Translations under genes and position numbers: made by a program
In this document: positions 35,573 to 44,651 of the stretch, piece after piece
Numbering within the stretch: position 1 is the first letter of the stretch
Layout: each line of letters begins with the position of its first letter
Notes under the pieces: generated by a model
Databases searched by the model: none
The model's input: the letters and a program-made list of their open reading frames with translations, nothing else
Told to the model about the DNA's origin: nothing
Assembly (NCBI GenBank): GCA_902792635.1
Contig: CADBAG010000005.1
Location: forward strand, 125,255 to 189,254
Source: an uncultured Prevotellaceae bacterium
GTDB lineage: Bacteria; Bacteroidota; Bacteroidia; Bacteroidales; Bacteroidaceae
Direction of reading: 5' to 3'
DNA length: 64,000 nt

Positions 35573-36610
35573 ATGTTGTTAGACAAGATAGATGACCTTC
35601 TGAAGGAAGTGTCGCAGCTCTCTGCAAAGAACGCAGAAGACGTTGAACAGCTCAGAATTAAATATCTGAGTAAAAAAGGTGAGATCAGTGAGCTCATGGA
35701 TGAGTTCCGCTCTGTTGCCAAGGACAAGAAAAAAGAGTTCGGCATCAAGATCAATGAGCTCAAGAAGACTGCAACAGAAAGAATCAACCAGTTGCGCGAA
35801 GAGGTGGAGACTACAGAGACCGGTGAGGAAAGCATTGATCTCACACGCTCTGCTTACCCTATCGACTTAGGTACACGCCACCCATTAACCATCGTTCGCA
35901 ACGAGATCATTGAGATCTTCCAGCGTATGGGCTTCACCCTCTTCCATGGTCCCGAGATCGACGATGACAAGCACGTCTTCACGATGCTCAACTTCGCCGC
36001 TGACCACCCTGCACGCGACATGCAGGATACGTTCTTCATCTCGCAGAACCCTAACGATGTGACGAAGAACGTGTTGCTCCGTTCTCACACCTCAGGTGAC
36101 GAGGCACACTACATGGAGACTCATGAGCCCCCTATCCGTGTGCTCTGCCCGGGACGCGTCTATCGTAACGAGGCTATCTCCGCACGTGCCCACTGCTTCT
36201 TCCATCAGGTGGAAGGTCTCTATGTGGACAAAGGTGTGAGCTTCACCGACCTCAAGCAGGTGCTTCTCACCTTCGCTCGCGAGATGTTCGGTCCTGACAC
36301 AAAAATCCGCCTGCGTCCATCCTTCTTCCCCTTCACGGAGCCGAGCGCAGAGATGGATATCTCCTGCACCATCTGCGGTGGTAAGGGATGTAACTTCTGT
36401 AAGCACACAGGATGGGTAGAGATCCTTGGTTGCGGCATGGTTGATCCCCATGATCTCGCAGCCTGCAACATCGATCCGGATGTCTACACAGGCTATGCCT
36501 TCGGTATGGGCGTGGAGCGTATCGCCAACCTCAAATATGGTGTCAACGACCTCCGCCTCTTCTCCGAAAACGATACTCGCTTCCTCGAGGAGTTCAAGAG
36601 TGCTTATTAA
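35573..36610 (+). CDS. pheS: Phenylalanyl-tRNA synthetase alpha subunit
   Basis: PheS is the catalytic subunit of the tetrameric PheRS. The 345-residue protein begins with a coiled-coil arm (LLKEVSQLSAKNAEDVEQLRIKYLSKKGEISELM). It then shows class II motifs: GFTLFHGPEIDDDKHVFTMLNFAADHPARDMQDTFF, HTSGDEAH, CPGRVYRNEAISARAHCFFHQVEGLYV and GMGVERIANLKYGVNDLR. pheT is not adjacent. Confidence 0.97.
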   Translation: MLLDKIDDLLKEVSQLSAKNAEDVEQLRIKYLSKKGEISELMDEFRSVAKDKKKEFGIKINELKKTATERINQLREEVETTETGEESIDLTRSAYPIDLGTRHPLTIVRNEIIEIFQRMGFTLFHGPEIDDDKHVFTMLNFAADHPARDMQDTFFISQNPNDVTKNVLLRSHTSGDEAHYMETHEPPIRVLCPGRVYRNEAISARAHCFFHQVEGLYVDKGVSFTDLKQVLLTFAREMFGPDTKIRLRPSFFPFTEPSAEMDISCTICGGKGCNFCKHTGWVEILGCGMVDPHDLAACNIDPDVYTGYAFGMGVERIANLKYGVNDLRLFSENDTRFLEEFKSAY

Positions 36611-36626
36611 ATAAGGTGTTGGGTTT

Positions 36627-36690
36627 AAACTCAAAAACTCATAAACTCAAAAACTCATAAACTCAAAAACTCATAAACTCATAACTCATA
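36627..36690. repeat. 16-bp A/T-rich tandem repeat
   Basis: AAACTCAAAAACTCAT is repeated three times and then decays into 7-8 bp units. It lies between the pheS stop and its terminator, so it would form an unstructured 3' untranslated stretch. Confidence 0.8.
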
Positions 36691-36692
36691 CG

Positions 36693-36718
36693 AGCGGCCT
36701 TTTTAGGCCGCTTTTTTT
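36693..36718 (+). terminator. Intrinsic terminator downstream of pheS
   Basis: AGCGGCC, a TTTTTA loop and GGCCGCT are followed by a run of seven T. It is a strong, classical terminator. Confidence 0.9.
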
Positions 36719-36777
36719 GTGCCTACACGCCAATAGTGTTAAAAATATACATCAATTGACAAATATCAAGCGAAATA

Positions 36778-36812
36778 TTTGCTTAGTTCAAATAAACAGT
36801 GTAATTTTACAC
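36778..36812 (+). promoter_or_regulatory. Arabinose operon promoter with probable AraR operator
   Basis: TTTG (36778-36781), a 20-nt spacer and TAATTTTA (36802-36809) form a promoter. The perfect-armed palindrome GTGTAA-TT-TTACAC (36799-36812) overlaps the -7 element. A regulator bound there would block RNA polymerase. AraR, encoded third in the operon, is the obvious candidate; binding is inferred from position and symmetry. Confidence 0.6.
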
Positions 36813-36843
36813 CCATGAAACAAACCTATAGATAGTTAGGACT

Positions 36844-38037
36844 ATGAGAAAACTTAGAACTAAACTTTTCGCAGCCGGCATGACCGTGGCTGCACTCGCT
36901 GCTTGCGGATCGACAGCCGACACACAGATGACGGTCAGCGGTCTCAATCCCAAGGACTTCGACTCTACCGTGATGGGTAAGAAGACGGAGCTCATTACCC
37001 TGAAGAACAACAACGGTATGGAGGTATGTCTCACCAACTACGGTGGCCGAGTGGTGTCCATCTGCGTGCCGGATAAGAACGGCAAGCCAACGGATGTCGT
37101 GTTAGGATACGACAACATCCATCAGTATGCCGATACCCTCAACTCTCCTTCCGACTATGGTTCGAGCGTAGGCCGCTATGCCAACCGCATCAAGGACGCT
37201 AAGCTAACGGTAGAAGGCAAGACATATAATCTCCGCCCCAACGATAACGGCAACTGCCTGCATGGCGGTGGCAACACGGGATGGCTGAACAAGGTCTATG
37301 ATGTGCAGTCGAAGACCGATTCTTCTGTTGTCTTCGCTATCACCTCGCCCGACGGTGACAACGGCTTCCCCGGTACCGTCAAGGCTACGGCTACTTACAC
37401 AGTGAAGAGCAACAACACACTCGACATCGTCTTCCAGGCTACGACCGACAAGGAGACTGTGGTCAACATGACGAACCATTCTTATTTCAACCTCAACGGT
37501 GATCCGTCGAAGAAAGGCGAGAACCAGATCGTGTATATCAACGCTGATAAGTTCACCCCCGCAGACAAGTTATATATCCCCACAGGCGAGATTCGCTCCG
37601 TTGAAGGCACGCCGATGGACTTCCGCAAAGCTCACGCACTCTCTGAGCATATCAACGACTTCTCTTACGACCAGATAAAGAACGCCACGGGCTACGACCA
37701 CAACTGGGTACTCAACACCTTCAAGAACGGCAAGGGCAATGACAAGACTGTGGCTGCAAGCATGTATTCTCCCGTCACAGGCATCATGCTTGAGGTCTAC
37801 ACCAATGAGCCTGGCATCCAAATGTATACCGGTAACTTCCAGGGTACAGGCATCGCTTGCAAGCACGGTATCAAGTATCCAAAACATGTGAGCGTCTGCT
37901 TCGAGAGTCAGAAGTTCCCCGACTCTCCTACAAAGTACGCAGCTCACACCCCGGGATGGGAATATTCTAATCCTTATCTCAAGCCTGGTCAGAAATACTA
38001 CAGCCACTTGGCTTACAAGTTTTCTGTGAAGAAATAA
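36844..38037 (+). CDS. galM: Aldose 1-epimerase, lipoprotein
   Basis: This 397-residue mutarotase interconverts alpha and beta anomers of aldoses and here probably prepares arabinose for uptake. A lipoprotein signal ends at ALAACGS (Cys near 22), placing it in the periplasm. Family motifs are VVLGYDNIHQY, GRYANRIKDAKLTVEGKTYNL, LHGGGNTGWLNKVY, MTNHSYFNLNGD with the catalytic His, and a Glu in KHVSVCFESQKFPD. It opens the arabinose cluster. Confidence 0.93.
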   Translation: MRKLRTKLFAAGMTVAALAACGSTADTQMTVSGLNPKDFDSTVMGKKTELITLKNNNGMEVCLTNYGGRVVSICVPDKNGKPTDVVLGYDNIHQYADTLNSPSDYGSSVGRYANRIKDAKLTVEGKTYNLRPNDNGNCLHGGGNTGWLNKVYDVQSKTDSSVVFAITSPDGDNGFPGTVKATATYTVKSNNTLDIVFQATTDKETVVNMTNHSYFNLNGDPSKKGENQIVYINADKFTPADKLYIPTGEIRSVEGTPMDFRKAHALSEHINDFSYDQIKNATGYDHNWVLNTFKNGKGNDKTVAASMYSPVTGIMLEVYTNEPGIQMYTGNFQGTGIACKHGIKYPKHVSVCFESQKFPDSPTKYAAHTPGWEYSNPYLKPGQKYYSHLAYKFSVKK

Positions 38038-38059
38038 TTAATAATCAATAAAATTTTAA

Positions 38060-38091
38060 GATCCATAAACTTTTAGATCAATAAACTTTTA
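38060..38091. repeat. Two 16-bp A/T-rich tandem units
   Basis: GATCCATAAACTTTTA is followed directly by GATCAATAAACTTTTA and then a partial copy, in the gap between galM and the symporter gene. Confidence 0.65.
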
Positions 38092-38109
38092 AACTTACGC
38101 TAAATTAAA

Positions 38110-39852
38110 ATGAACTGGTCAACACATGAATTTATATGGCTCGACTGGGTGGTCTTTGCCCTTGGTATCGCCTGCGTCGTAGGAGCCGTATGGCACGCTC
38201 TTCTCAAGGCTAAGCGTGAATCGAAAGAAGCCAACAGTGAGGAGTTCCTCTATGGTAAAGGTGAGCCCTGGTGGGTCATCGGCATGGCTATCTTCGCAGC
38301 CAACATCGGCTCCGAGCACCTCGTAGGTCTCGCAGGAACAGGCGCACAGAACGGCGTAGGCATGGCCCACTGGGAGATGCAGGGCTGGATGATCCTGATC
38401 CTCGGATGGCTCTTCGTCCCGTTCTATCAGTTGCTCAACAACAAACTCGGACGTATCATCACAATGCCTGAGTTCCTCAAATACCGTTACACCAAGCGCA
38501 CAGGTACATGGCTCTCTGTCATCACCCTTGTGGCTTACATCCTGACAAAGGTCTCTGTGACGGCTTACACCGGTGGTATCTTCTTTGAATACCTCCTCGG
38601 CCTGCCGTTCTGGTACGGTGCCCTCGGACTCATCATCATCACCGCCATCTTCACGATTCTCGGTGGTATGAAAGGTGTCATGACACTATCCGCTATTCAG
38701 ACGCCTATCCTGATCATCGGTTCATTCCTCGTGCTCTTCCTCGGTCTCGCAACACTCGGTGGCGGCAGCATTGCACAGGGCTGGACCAACATGATGAACT
38801 ATTGCTCGCAGCTTCACGACGGCTATGGCACAACCCACATGTTCCACTGGGCTACAATCAATGCCTCCGGCCATCCCGACCCACTCTATCATGAGTATCC
38901 TGGTTTCGTAGTGTTCCTCGGAGCTTCAATCATCGGTTTCTGGTATTGGTGCACCGACCAGCACATCGTTCAGCGAGTGCTCGGTCAGAAGAAAGGTGAA
39001 GACAATGCTGTGGTCATGCGCCGTGCACGCCGTGGTACGATCTGCGCCGGTTACTTCAAGATTCTCCCCGTCTTCATGTTCCTCATCCCTGGCATGGTTG
39101 CAGCAGCTCTCTCTGCTAAGGGCATGTTCAACATGGGCGACACTGATGGTGCATACGCTTACATGGTGAAGGATATCCTTCCCGCCGGTGTCAAAGGTCT
39201 TGTTACAGTAGGTTTCGTTTGCGCCCTCGTCACATCTCTCGCTGCCTTCTTCAACTCTTGCGCTACCCTGTTCACAGAAGACTTCTACAAGCCGCTCCGT
39301 CCGGGTAAGAGTGAGGCCCACTATATCTTCGCAGGCCGTGCTGCTACCGTAGCTATCGTGGTCATCGGTATCATCTGGATCCCGGTCATGATGAGTCTTG
39401 GTAAGCTCTACAGTTATCTGCAGGGCATCCAGAGCTTGCTTGCTCCCGCCATGGTTGCCACCTTCTTCCTCGGCATCTTCTTCAAGCGCATCACGCCGAA
39501 GGCCGGAGAATGGGGCCTCATCGTGGGCTTCCTCATCGGTATGCTTCGCCTGCTGACAAACGTGATTACAGATACTGGCAACGCACCTATGGATGGTGCC
39601 TTCTGGAACGCTACGACATGGTTCTGGCAGACCAACTGGCTCGTCTTCGAGTGCTGGCTTCTTGTGTTCATCGTCGTCTTCATGTTCGTCGTCTCGATGT
39701 TCACACCTAAGCCTACCGCCGAGCAGGTGGCTGCTATCACGTTCACAGCTGACTATAAGCGTCAGATCAGAGAGAGCTGGGATTGGAAAGATGTAGTAGG
39801 TTCCTTAGGCGTGCTCGCACTCTGCGGTGCTTTCTACTGGTACTTCTTCTAA
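38110..39852 (+). CDS. Sodium/solute symporter (SSS family), probable arabinose transporter
   Basis: The 580-residue protein has about 14 membrane helices and typical SLC5 (SSS) signatures: FAANIGSEHLVGLAGTGAQNGVG near the sodium site, MPEFLKYRYTKRTG, KVSVTAYTGGIFFEYLLG, FWYWCTDQHIVQRVLGQKK and VTSLAAFFNSCATLFTEDFYK. It resembles the sodium/sugar SglT subgroup. Operon position makes L-arabinose the likely substrate. It lies between galM and the regulator. Confidence 0.9.
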   Translation: MNWSTHEFIWLDWVVFALGIACVVGAVWHALLKAKRESKEANSEEFLYGKGEPWWVIGMAIFAANIGSEHLVGLAGTGAQNGVGMAHWEMQGWMILILGWLFVPFYQLLNNKLGRIITMPEFLKYRYTKRTGTWLSVITLVAYILTKVSVTAYTGGIFFEYLLGLPFWYGALGLIIITAIFTILGGMKGVMTLSAIQTPILIIGSFLVLFLGLATLGGGSIAQGWTNMMNYCSQLHDGYGTTHMFHWATINASGHPDPLYHEYPGFVVFLGASIIGFWYWCTDQHIVQRVLGQKKGEDNAVVMRRARRGTICAGYFKILPVFMFLIPGMVAAALSAKGMFNMGDTDGAYAYMVKDILPAGVKGLVTVGFVCALVTSLAAFFNSCATLFTEDFYKPLRPGKSEAHYIFAGRAATVAIVVIGIIWIPVMMSLGKLYSYLQGIQSLLAPAMVATFFLGIFFKRITPKAGEWGLIVGFLIGMLRLLTNVITDTGNAPMDGAFWNATTWFWQTNWLVFECWLLVFIVVFMFVVSMFTPKPTAEQVAAITFTADYKRQIRESWDWKDVVGSLGVLALCGAFYWYFF

Positions 39853-39859
39853 ATAAATT

Positions 39860-40537
39860 ATGCAACAGTACTATAGTCAACACAGTAAATTCTATGTTAG
39901 TGTAGACTGCATCGTCTTCGGTTTCGACGGCTCACAGCTCGAGGTTCTCATCGGCAAACGAAAGATGGACCCCGGGCGCGGAGAATGGTCACTCTATGGT
40001 GGCTTCCTCGGTGAGAAAGAGAGCCTTGATGATGCAGCCCACCGCACGCTGCTTGAACTGACAGGACTCGACGAGATGTACATGCGACAGGTCGGTGCCT
40101 TCGGTGAGGTAGACCGTGACCCGGGCGACCGAGTGGTGTCTATCGCCTATTGCGCACTCATCAATGTCAAGGACTACGACGACTCACTGAGAGAGAAATA
40201 CGGTCTCGAATGGGGCACGCTCGACAAGCTCCCGGAGATGTATTCTGACCACCGTATAATGATCCACAACGCTGTCATGCAACTCCGCCGACGCATATAC
40301 AACCGGCCGCTGAGTTTCAACCTCCTCCCAGAGATGTTCACACTCACACAGTTGCAGCATGTCTTCGAGGCTGTATTAGGCGAGCCTATCGACAAACGCA
40401 ACTTCCGCAAGCGCATCAAGCAGACCGACTTCGTACAACAGACGGATATCATCGATCATACGACATCGCGCTCGGGAGCTATGCTCTATCGGTTCAACAA
40501 AGAGAAATATCAAGAAGATCAGAACTTTAAATTATAA
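39860..40537 (+). CDS. araR: Nudix-type transcriptional regulator of arabinose utilisation
   Basis: The 225-residue protein pairs an N-terminal Nudix-fold domain (residues about 10-145) with a C-terminal winged helix (LLPEMFTLTQLQHVFEAVLG...NFRKRIK). The Nudix box GGFLGEKESLDDAAHRTLLE keeps Arg62 and Glu66 but has Thr63 and Leu67 in place of two catalytic glutamates. Hydrolysis is therefore probably lost and the domain acts as a sensor. AraR regulators of this kind are known from Bacteroides thetaiotaomicron, where arabinose releases DNA. It lies 7 bp after the transporter gene. Confidence 0.88.
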   Translation: MQQYYSQHSKFYVSVDCIVFGFDGSQLEVLIGKRKMDPGRGEWSLYGGFLGEKESLDDAAHRTLLELTGLDEMYMRQVGAFGEVDRDPGDRVVSIAYCALINVKDYDDSLREKYGLEWGTLDKLPEMYSDHRIMIHNAVMQLRRRIYNRPLSFNLLPEMFTLTQLQHVFEAVLGEPIDKRNFRKRIKQTDFVQQTDIIDHTTSRSGAMLYRFNKEKYQEDQNFKL

Positions 40538-40552
40538 GTGATAATATAAGTT

Positions 40553-41263
40553 ATGCTTGAAGAACTTAAAGCTAAGGTATGTAAGGCCAACCTCGACCTT
40601 GTAAAGCACGGACTCGTGCTCTTCACATGGGGCAATGTCTCAGGCATTGACCGTGAGAAAGGACTTGTAGTGATCAAGCCGTCAGGTGTCAGCTATGACA
40701 CGATGAAACCTGAGGATATGGTTGTCGTAGACCTCCAGACAGGAAAAGTGGTAGAAGGTAACCTCAACCCTTCCTCAGATACACCGACGCATCTCGTCAT
40801 CTATCGCAACTTCCCCGAGGTAGGTGGCGTGGTGCACACACACTCAACCTACGCCACAGCGTGGGCGCAGGCCGGTAAGGACATTCCTAACATTGGCACG
40901 ACGCACGCCGACTATTTCCACGATGCTATCCCCTGCACCGATGATATGACGAAGGATATGATGGCTGAGTACGAGTACAACACGGGCGTGGTCATCATCA
41001 ACCGGTTCAAGAAAGACAACATCAACCCTGTCCATACACCGGGCGTGCTGGTTAAGAACCACGGACCTTTCACATGGGGCAAGGATCCCGACGAAGCCGT
41101 CTATCACGCTGTGGTAGCAGAGCAGGTGGCAAAGATGGCTTTCATCTCCTTCTCTGTCAACCCGAATACAACGATGAACCCGCTGCTTGTCGAGAAGCAT
41201 TTCTCCCGTAAGCATGGTCCAAACGCTTATTACGGACAGAGGCCCCACCCCGCAAAGGGCTAA
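40553..41263 (+). CDS. araD: L-ribulose-5-phosphate 4-epimerase
   Basis: AraD converts L-ribulose-5-phosphate to D-xylulose-5-phosphate using zinc. The 236-residue class II aldolase-family protein has [22 protein letters not shown], the SSDTPTH segment, the zinc-binding [14 protein letters not shown], and [16 protein letters not shown]. The last residues (RPHPAKG) follow the usual YYGQ ending and are encoded by a GC-rich repeat (41241-41441), so the original C-terminus has probably been extended. Confidence 0.95.
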   Translation: MLEELKAKVCKANLDLVKHGLVLFTWGNVSGIDREKGLVVIKPSGVSYDTMKPEDMVVVDLQTGKVVEGNLNPSSDTPTHLVIYRNFPEVGGVVHTHSTYATAWAQAGKDIPNIGTTHADYFHDAIPCTDDMTKDMMAEYEYNTGVVIINRFKKDNINPVHTPGVLVKNHGPFTWGKDPDEAVYHAVVAEQVAKMAFISFSVNPNTTMNPLLVEKHFSRKHGPNAYYGQRPHPAKG

Positions 41264-41441
41264 CCCTTTGCTGTCCCTCCCCCATAAAGGGGAGGGAATA
41301 ATTACACAGATAAACATTAAAAACAATAACAACTTAAAAACAGCGCCCTATAACATCTCTATCTACATGTCTCAACACGCTTAGACGGTCTTGAGACATA
41401 TCTCTCCCTCCCCTGGGAGGGGGAGGGGAAGGGGTGGGGCC
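41241..41441. repeat. 201-bp inverted-repeat element between araD and araA
   Basis: Perfect 11-bp termini GGCCCCACCCC and GGGGTGGGGCC bound the element. Next to the ends lie CCCTCCCCC/GGGGGAGGG and GGGGAGGG/CCCTCCCC tracts; the left side also holds the hairpin GCAAAGGG-CTAA-CCCTTTGC. The middle is A-rich with no gene. Its left end supplies the last codons of araD. It looks like a small non-autonomous mobile or structural element. Confidence 0.75.
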
Positions 41442-41452
41442 ATTTAATCATT

Positions 41453-42997
41453 ATGGTACAAGCATTTTCTAATTTCGAGATTTGGTGGGTAACAGGCGCG
41501 CAGCTTCTTTACGGAGGCGATGCAGTGAAGCAGGTTGATGGTCATTCCAAAGAGATGGTGGAAGGCCTGAACAACTCCGGTCGTCTGCCTATCAAGGTGG
41601 TATATAAAGGTACAGCCAACAGTTCTAAGGAAGTGGCTGACGTCATGAACCGCGCCAACGTTGATGACAAGTGCGTAGGCGTCATCTGCTGGATGCACAC
41701 TTTCTCTCCGGCTAAGATGTGGATCAAGGGTATGGAGATCCTCCGCAAGCCGCTCCTCCACTTCCACACACAGTACAACGAGAAGATCCCTTACGAGACC
41801 ATGGACATGGACTTCATGAACCTCAACCAGAGTGCTCATGGCGACCGCGAGTATGCTCATATCCTCTCTCGTCTGCGCAAGCCCCGTAAGACTGTCATCG
41901 GCTATTGGAAAGATCCTAAGACACAGGATCACATCGCTGTGTGGGAGCGTGTCTGCGCAGGTGTAGCTGATGCACAGGACTGCCTCATCATCCGCTTCGG
42001 CGACCAGATGAACAACGTAGCTGTGACCGACGGCGACAAGGTAGCTTTCGAGCAGGTGTTCGGATACCATGTCGACTACGTACAGTTCTCTACTGTCCTT
42101 GAGTTCTTCGACAAAATCAAGGATGCTGATGTCGATGCCCTCGTGCACGATGTCTACTTCAAGGAGTATCAGGTAGCCGACAATCTGAAAGACGAGTCTA
42201 CCGTTGAATACAAGAAGATCTGGAACGCTGCCAAGGCTGAGCTCACAATCCGTGCCGTGCTGAAAGCTTACGGTGCCAAGGGCTTCACAACCAACTTCGA
42301 TGACCTCGGTGATGTCAACGTGGAGGAAACCGGTCATGGCTTCGACCAGATCCCAGGTCTCGCTTCTCAGCGTCTCATGCACGACGGCTATGGCTTCGGT
42401 GCTGAGGGCGACTGGAAGAGCGCTTGTCTCTATCGCACAACATGGTTCATGAGCCAGGGTCTCGAAGGTGGCACTTCTTTCTTGGAGGACTACACGCTCA
42501 ACTTCGATGGCGACAACACATCTATCCTTGAGAGCCACATGCTGGAGGTCTGCCCCGATATCGCAGAAGAGAAGCCACGCCTGGAGGTTCACTTCCTCGG
42601 CATCGGTGTTCGCAAGACTCCTACCGCACGTCTCGTCTTCACTACCAAGCAGGGTCATGGCATCACGGCTACTGTTGTCGACATGGGCAACCGCTTCCGC
42701 CTTATCGCCAACGATGTCAACCTCATCAAGTCGAAGCCACTGCCTAAGCTCCCCGTCGCTTCCGCTCTGTGGATCCCGGAGCCTACCTTCGAGGTCGGCG
42801 TAGGATGCTGGATGAACGCAGGCGGCACACACCACAGCTGCTTCTCCTTCGGTCTGACGGATGAGTACTGGCGCGACTTCGCTGAGATCTTCGACGTCGA
42901 GGCTTGCATCATCAACAAGGACACCGACTACGAGCAGTTCCGTAAGGAGCTCCGCTGGAACGAGGTTTACTATATGCTGAATAAAGCTCTGAGATAA
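41453..42997 (+). CDS. araA: L-arabinose isomerase
   Basis: AraA converts L-arabinose to L-ribulose, using a divalent metal. The 514-residue protein starts with FEIWWVTGAQLLYG and has CWMHTFSPAKMWI, HFHTQYNEKIPY, MDMDFMNLNQSAHGDREYAH and GLEGGTSFLEDYTLNFDGDN with metal-ligand Glu/His. It is close to the usual 500 residues. Its stop codon shares one base with the kinase start (TAATG). Confidence 0.97.
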   Translation: MVQAFSNFEIWWVTGAQLLYGGDAVKQVDGHSKEMVEGLNNSGRLPIKVVYKGTANSSKEVADVMNRANVDDKCVGVICWMHTFSPAKMWIKGMEILRKPLLHFHTQYNEKIPYETMDMDFMNLNQSAHGDREYAHILSRLRKPRKTVIGYWKDPKTQDHIAVWERVCAGVADAQDCLIIRFGDQMNNVAVTDGDKVAFEQVFGYHVDYVQFSTVLEFFDKIKDADVDALVHDVYFKEYQVADNLKDESTVEYKKIWNAAKAELTIRAVLKAYGAKGFTTNFDDLGDVNVEETGHGFDQIPGLASQRLMHDGYGFGAEGDWKSACLYRTTWFMSQGLEGGTSFLEDYTLNFDGDNTSILESHMLEVCPDIAEEKPRLEVHFLGIGVRKTPTARLVFTTKQGHGITATVVDMGNRFRLIANDVNLIKSKPLPKLPVASALWIPEPTFEVGVGCWMNAGGTHHSCFSFGLTDEYWRDFAEIFDVEACIINKDTDYEQFRKELRWNEVYYMLNKALR

Positions 42998-44589
42998 TGA
43001 CTGCAAAAGAAACTATACAGCAGGGTAAGGCCATTCTCGGTATCGAGTTTGGCTCTACTCGTATCAAGGCTGTTCTCATCGACGATGAGAACAAGCCCAT
43101 AGCACAAGGCTCCCACACCTGGGAGAACCAGTTGGAGAACGGCTTGTGGACCTATAGCATCAAAGCTATCTGGGATGGCTTGCAGGATTGCTACGCTTCC
43201 TTGCGCAACGATGTGAAGACTCAGTATGGCATCGAGATTGAGAACCTCGCAGCCATCGGTATCAGTGCCATGATGCATGGCTACATGGCATTCAATAAGA
43301 ATGAAGAGATCTTAGTGCCTTTCCGTACATGGCGTAACACGAACACAGGTAAGGCCGCAGCCAAACTGTCAGACCTATTCAACTTTAACATTCCTCTCCG
43401 CTGGAGCATCTCACACCTCTATCAGTGCATTCTCGATGGTGAGAGCCATGTCAAGGATATCGACTATCTCGCAACCCTCGATGCCTATATCCACTGGCAA
43501 CTCACTGGTGAGCGCGTCACCGGTATCGGCGATGCTTCGGGTATGGTCCCCATCGATCCCGACACGAAGGACTATGACGAGGAGATGGTCAAGAAGTTTG
43601 ATGCACTCGTTGCTCCCAAGGGCTATCCCTGGAAGCTCCGCGACATCCTGCCAAAGGTGCTTGTAGCCGGACAGGAAGCTGGCAAGCTCACAGAGAAAGG
43701 TGCAAAGCTCCTCGATCCTTCAGGGCATCTGAAGGCCGGCATCCCGATGTGTCCTCCTGAGGGAGACGCTGGCACAGGTATGGCAGCAACCAACGCTGTT
43801 CGTCCACGCACGGGTAACGTATCATGCGGCACCTCATCCTTCTCAATGATCGTCCTTGAGAAGAACCTTTCCAAGCCTTACAAGAGCATCGATATCGTGA
43901 CGACACCTGATGGTGCTCCCGTGGCTATGGTACACTGCAACAACTGTACCTCGGATATCAACGCATGGGTCAACATCTTCAAAGAGTTCCAAGAGGCTAT
44001 GGGACAGGAAGTGGACATGCACAAGCTCTTCGAGGTACTCTTCAAGGTCGGTGCCAAAGGTGATGCCGACTGCGGTGGACTCATGGCTTACAACTATTTC
44101 TCGGGTGAGCCTGTGACGGGACTCAATGAGGGCCGTCCGATGATTGTACGTTCTCCGAACGACAAGTTCTCCCTGGCCAACTTCATGCGGGCCAACCTCT
44201 ATGGTGCTGTAGCGGTGCTAAAGATCGGTAACGATATTCTGTTCAAGGACGAGAAAGTAGCTGTTGACCGACTCACCGGTCATGGTGGCTACTTCACGAC
44301 TCCGGAAGTAGGTCAGCGTATCCTTGCAGCCGCTCTTAACCTCCCCATCTCTGTCATGAAGACAGCAGGCGAAGGTGGCCCTTGGGGTATGGCACTCCTT
44401 GCCTCCTACCTCGTCAACAGTGAGAAACACCAGAGCCTTGCCGACTTCCTTGAGGCAAAGGTCTTCGCCGGAAACAAAGGCACAGAAGTGAAACCCACAC
44501 AGGAAGAAGTCGACGGATTCAATGCTTATATCGAGAGCTATAAGAAAGGACTTGAGATTGAGCAGGCTGCCGTAAAATACAAGGAATAA
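42997..44589 (+). CDS. FGGY-family carbohydrate kinase, probable ribulokinase
   Basis: This 530-residue kinase should phosphorylate L-ribulose for AraD. FGGY features are the N-terminal [30 protein letters not shown], the ATP-site [30 protein letters not shown], and [15 protein letters not shown]. It is not close in sequence to the classical enterobacterial AraB and is of the Bacteroides type that is often annotated as xylulokinase. Overlap with araA and the presence of araD make ribulokinase the best call. Confidence 0.88.
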   Translation: MTAKETIQQGKAILGIEFGSTRIKAVLIDDENKPIAQGSHTWENQLENGLWTYSIKAIWDGLQDCYASLRNDVKTQYGIEIENLAAIGISAMMHGYMAFNKNEEILVPFRTWRNTNTGKAAAKLSDLFNFNIPLRWSISHLYQCILDGESHVKDIDYLATLDAYIHWQLTGERVTGIGDASGMVPIDPDTKDYDEEMVKKFDALVAPKGYPWKLRDILPKVLVAGQEAGKLTEKGAKLLDPSGHLKAGIPMCPPEGDAGTGMAATNAVRPRTGNVSCGTSSFSMIVLEKNLSKPYKSIDIVTTPDGAPVAMVHCNNCTSDINAWVNIFKEFQEAMGQEVDMHKLFEVLFKVGAKGDADCGGLMAYNYFSGEPVTGLNEGRPMIVRSPNDKFSLANFMRANLYGAVAVLKIGNDILFKDEKVAVDRLTGHGGYFTTPEVGQRILAAALNLPISVMKTAGEGGPWGMALLASYLVNSEKHQSLADFLEAKVFAGNKGTEVKPTQEEVDGFNAYIESYKKGLEIEQAAVKYKE

Positions 44590-44600
44590 TTTATGATGTA

Positions 44601-44625
44601 ACGGGCGGTCACAAAGACCGCCCGT
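44601..44625. repeat. Short GC-rich palindrome of the GGGCGG family
   Basis: ACGGGCGGTC and GACCGCCCGT form a perfect 10-bp stem with loop ACAAA, between the kinase and GH51 genes. Other members have GGCC where this has GGTC, a paired change that preserves the stem. Confidence 0.7.
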
Positions 44626-44651
44626 GTGAAGCGAAAAACGACAATCAAATA

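Noticed and set aside
41444..43006. A 520-codon open frame opposite araA.
   Set aside because: The plus-strand frame is unmistakable L-arabinose isomerase; the opposite frame shows no family motif and no ribosome-binding site.
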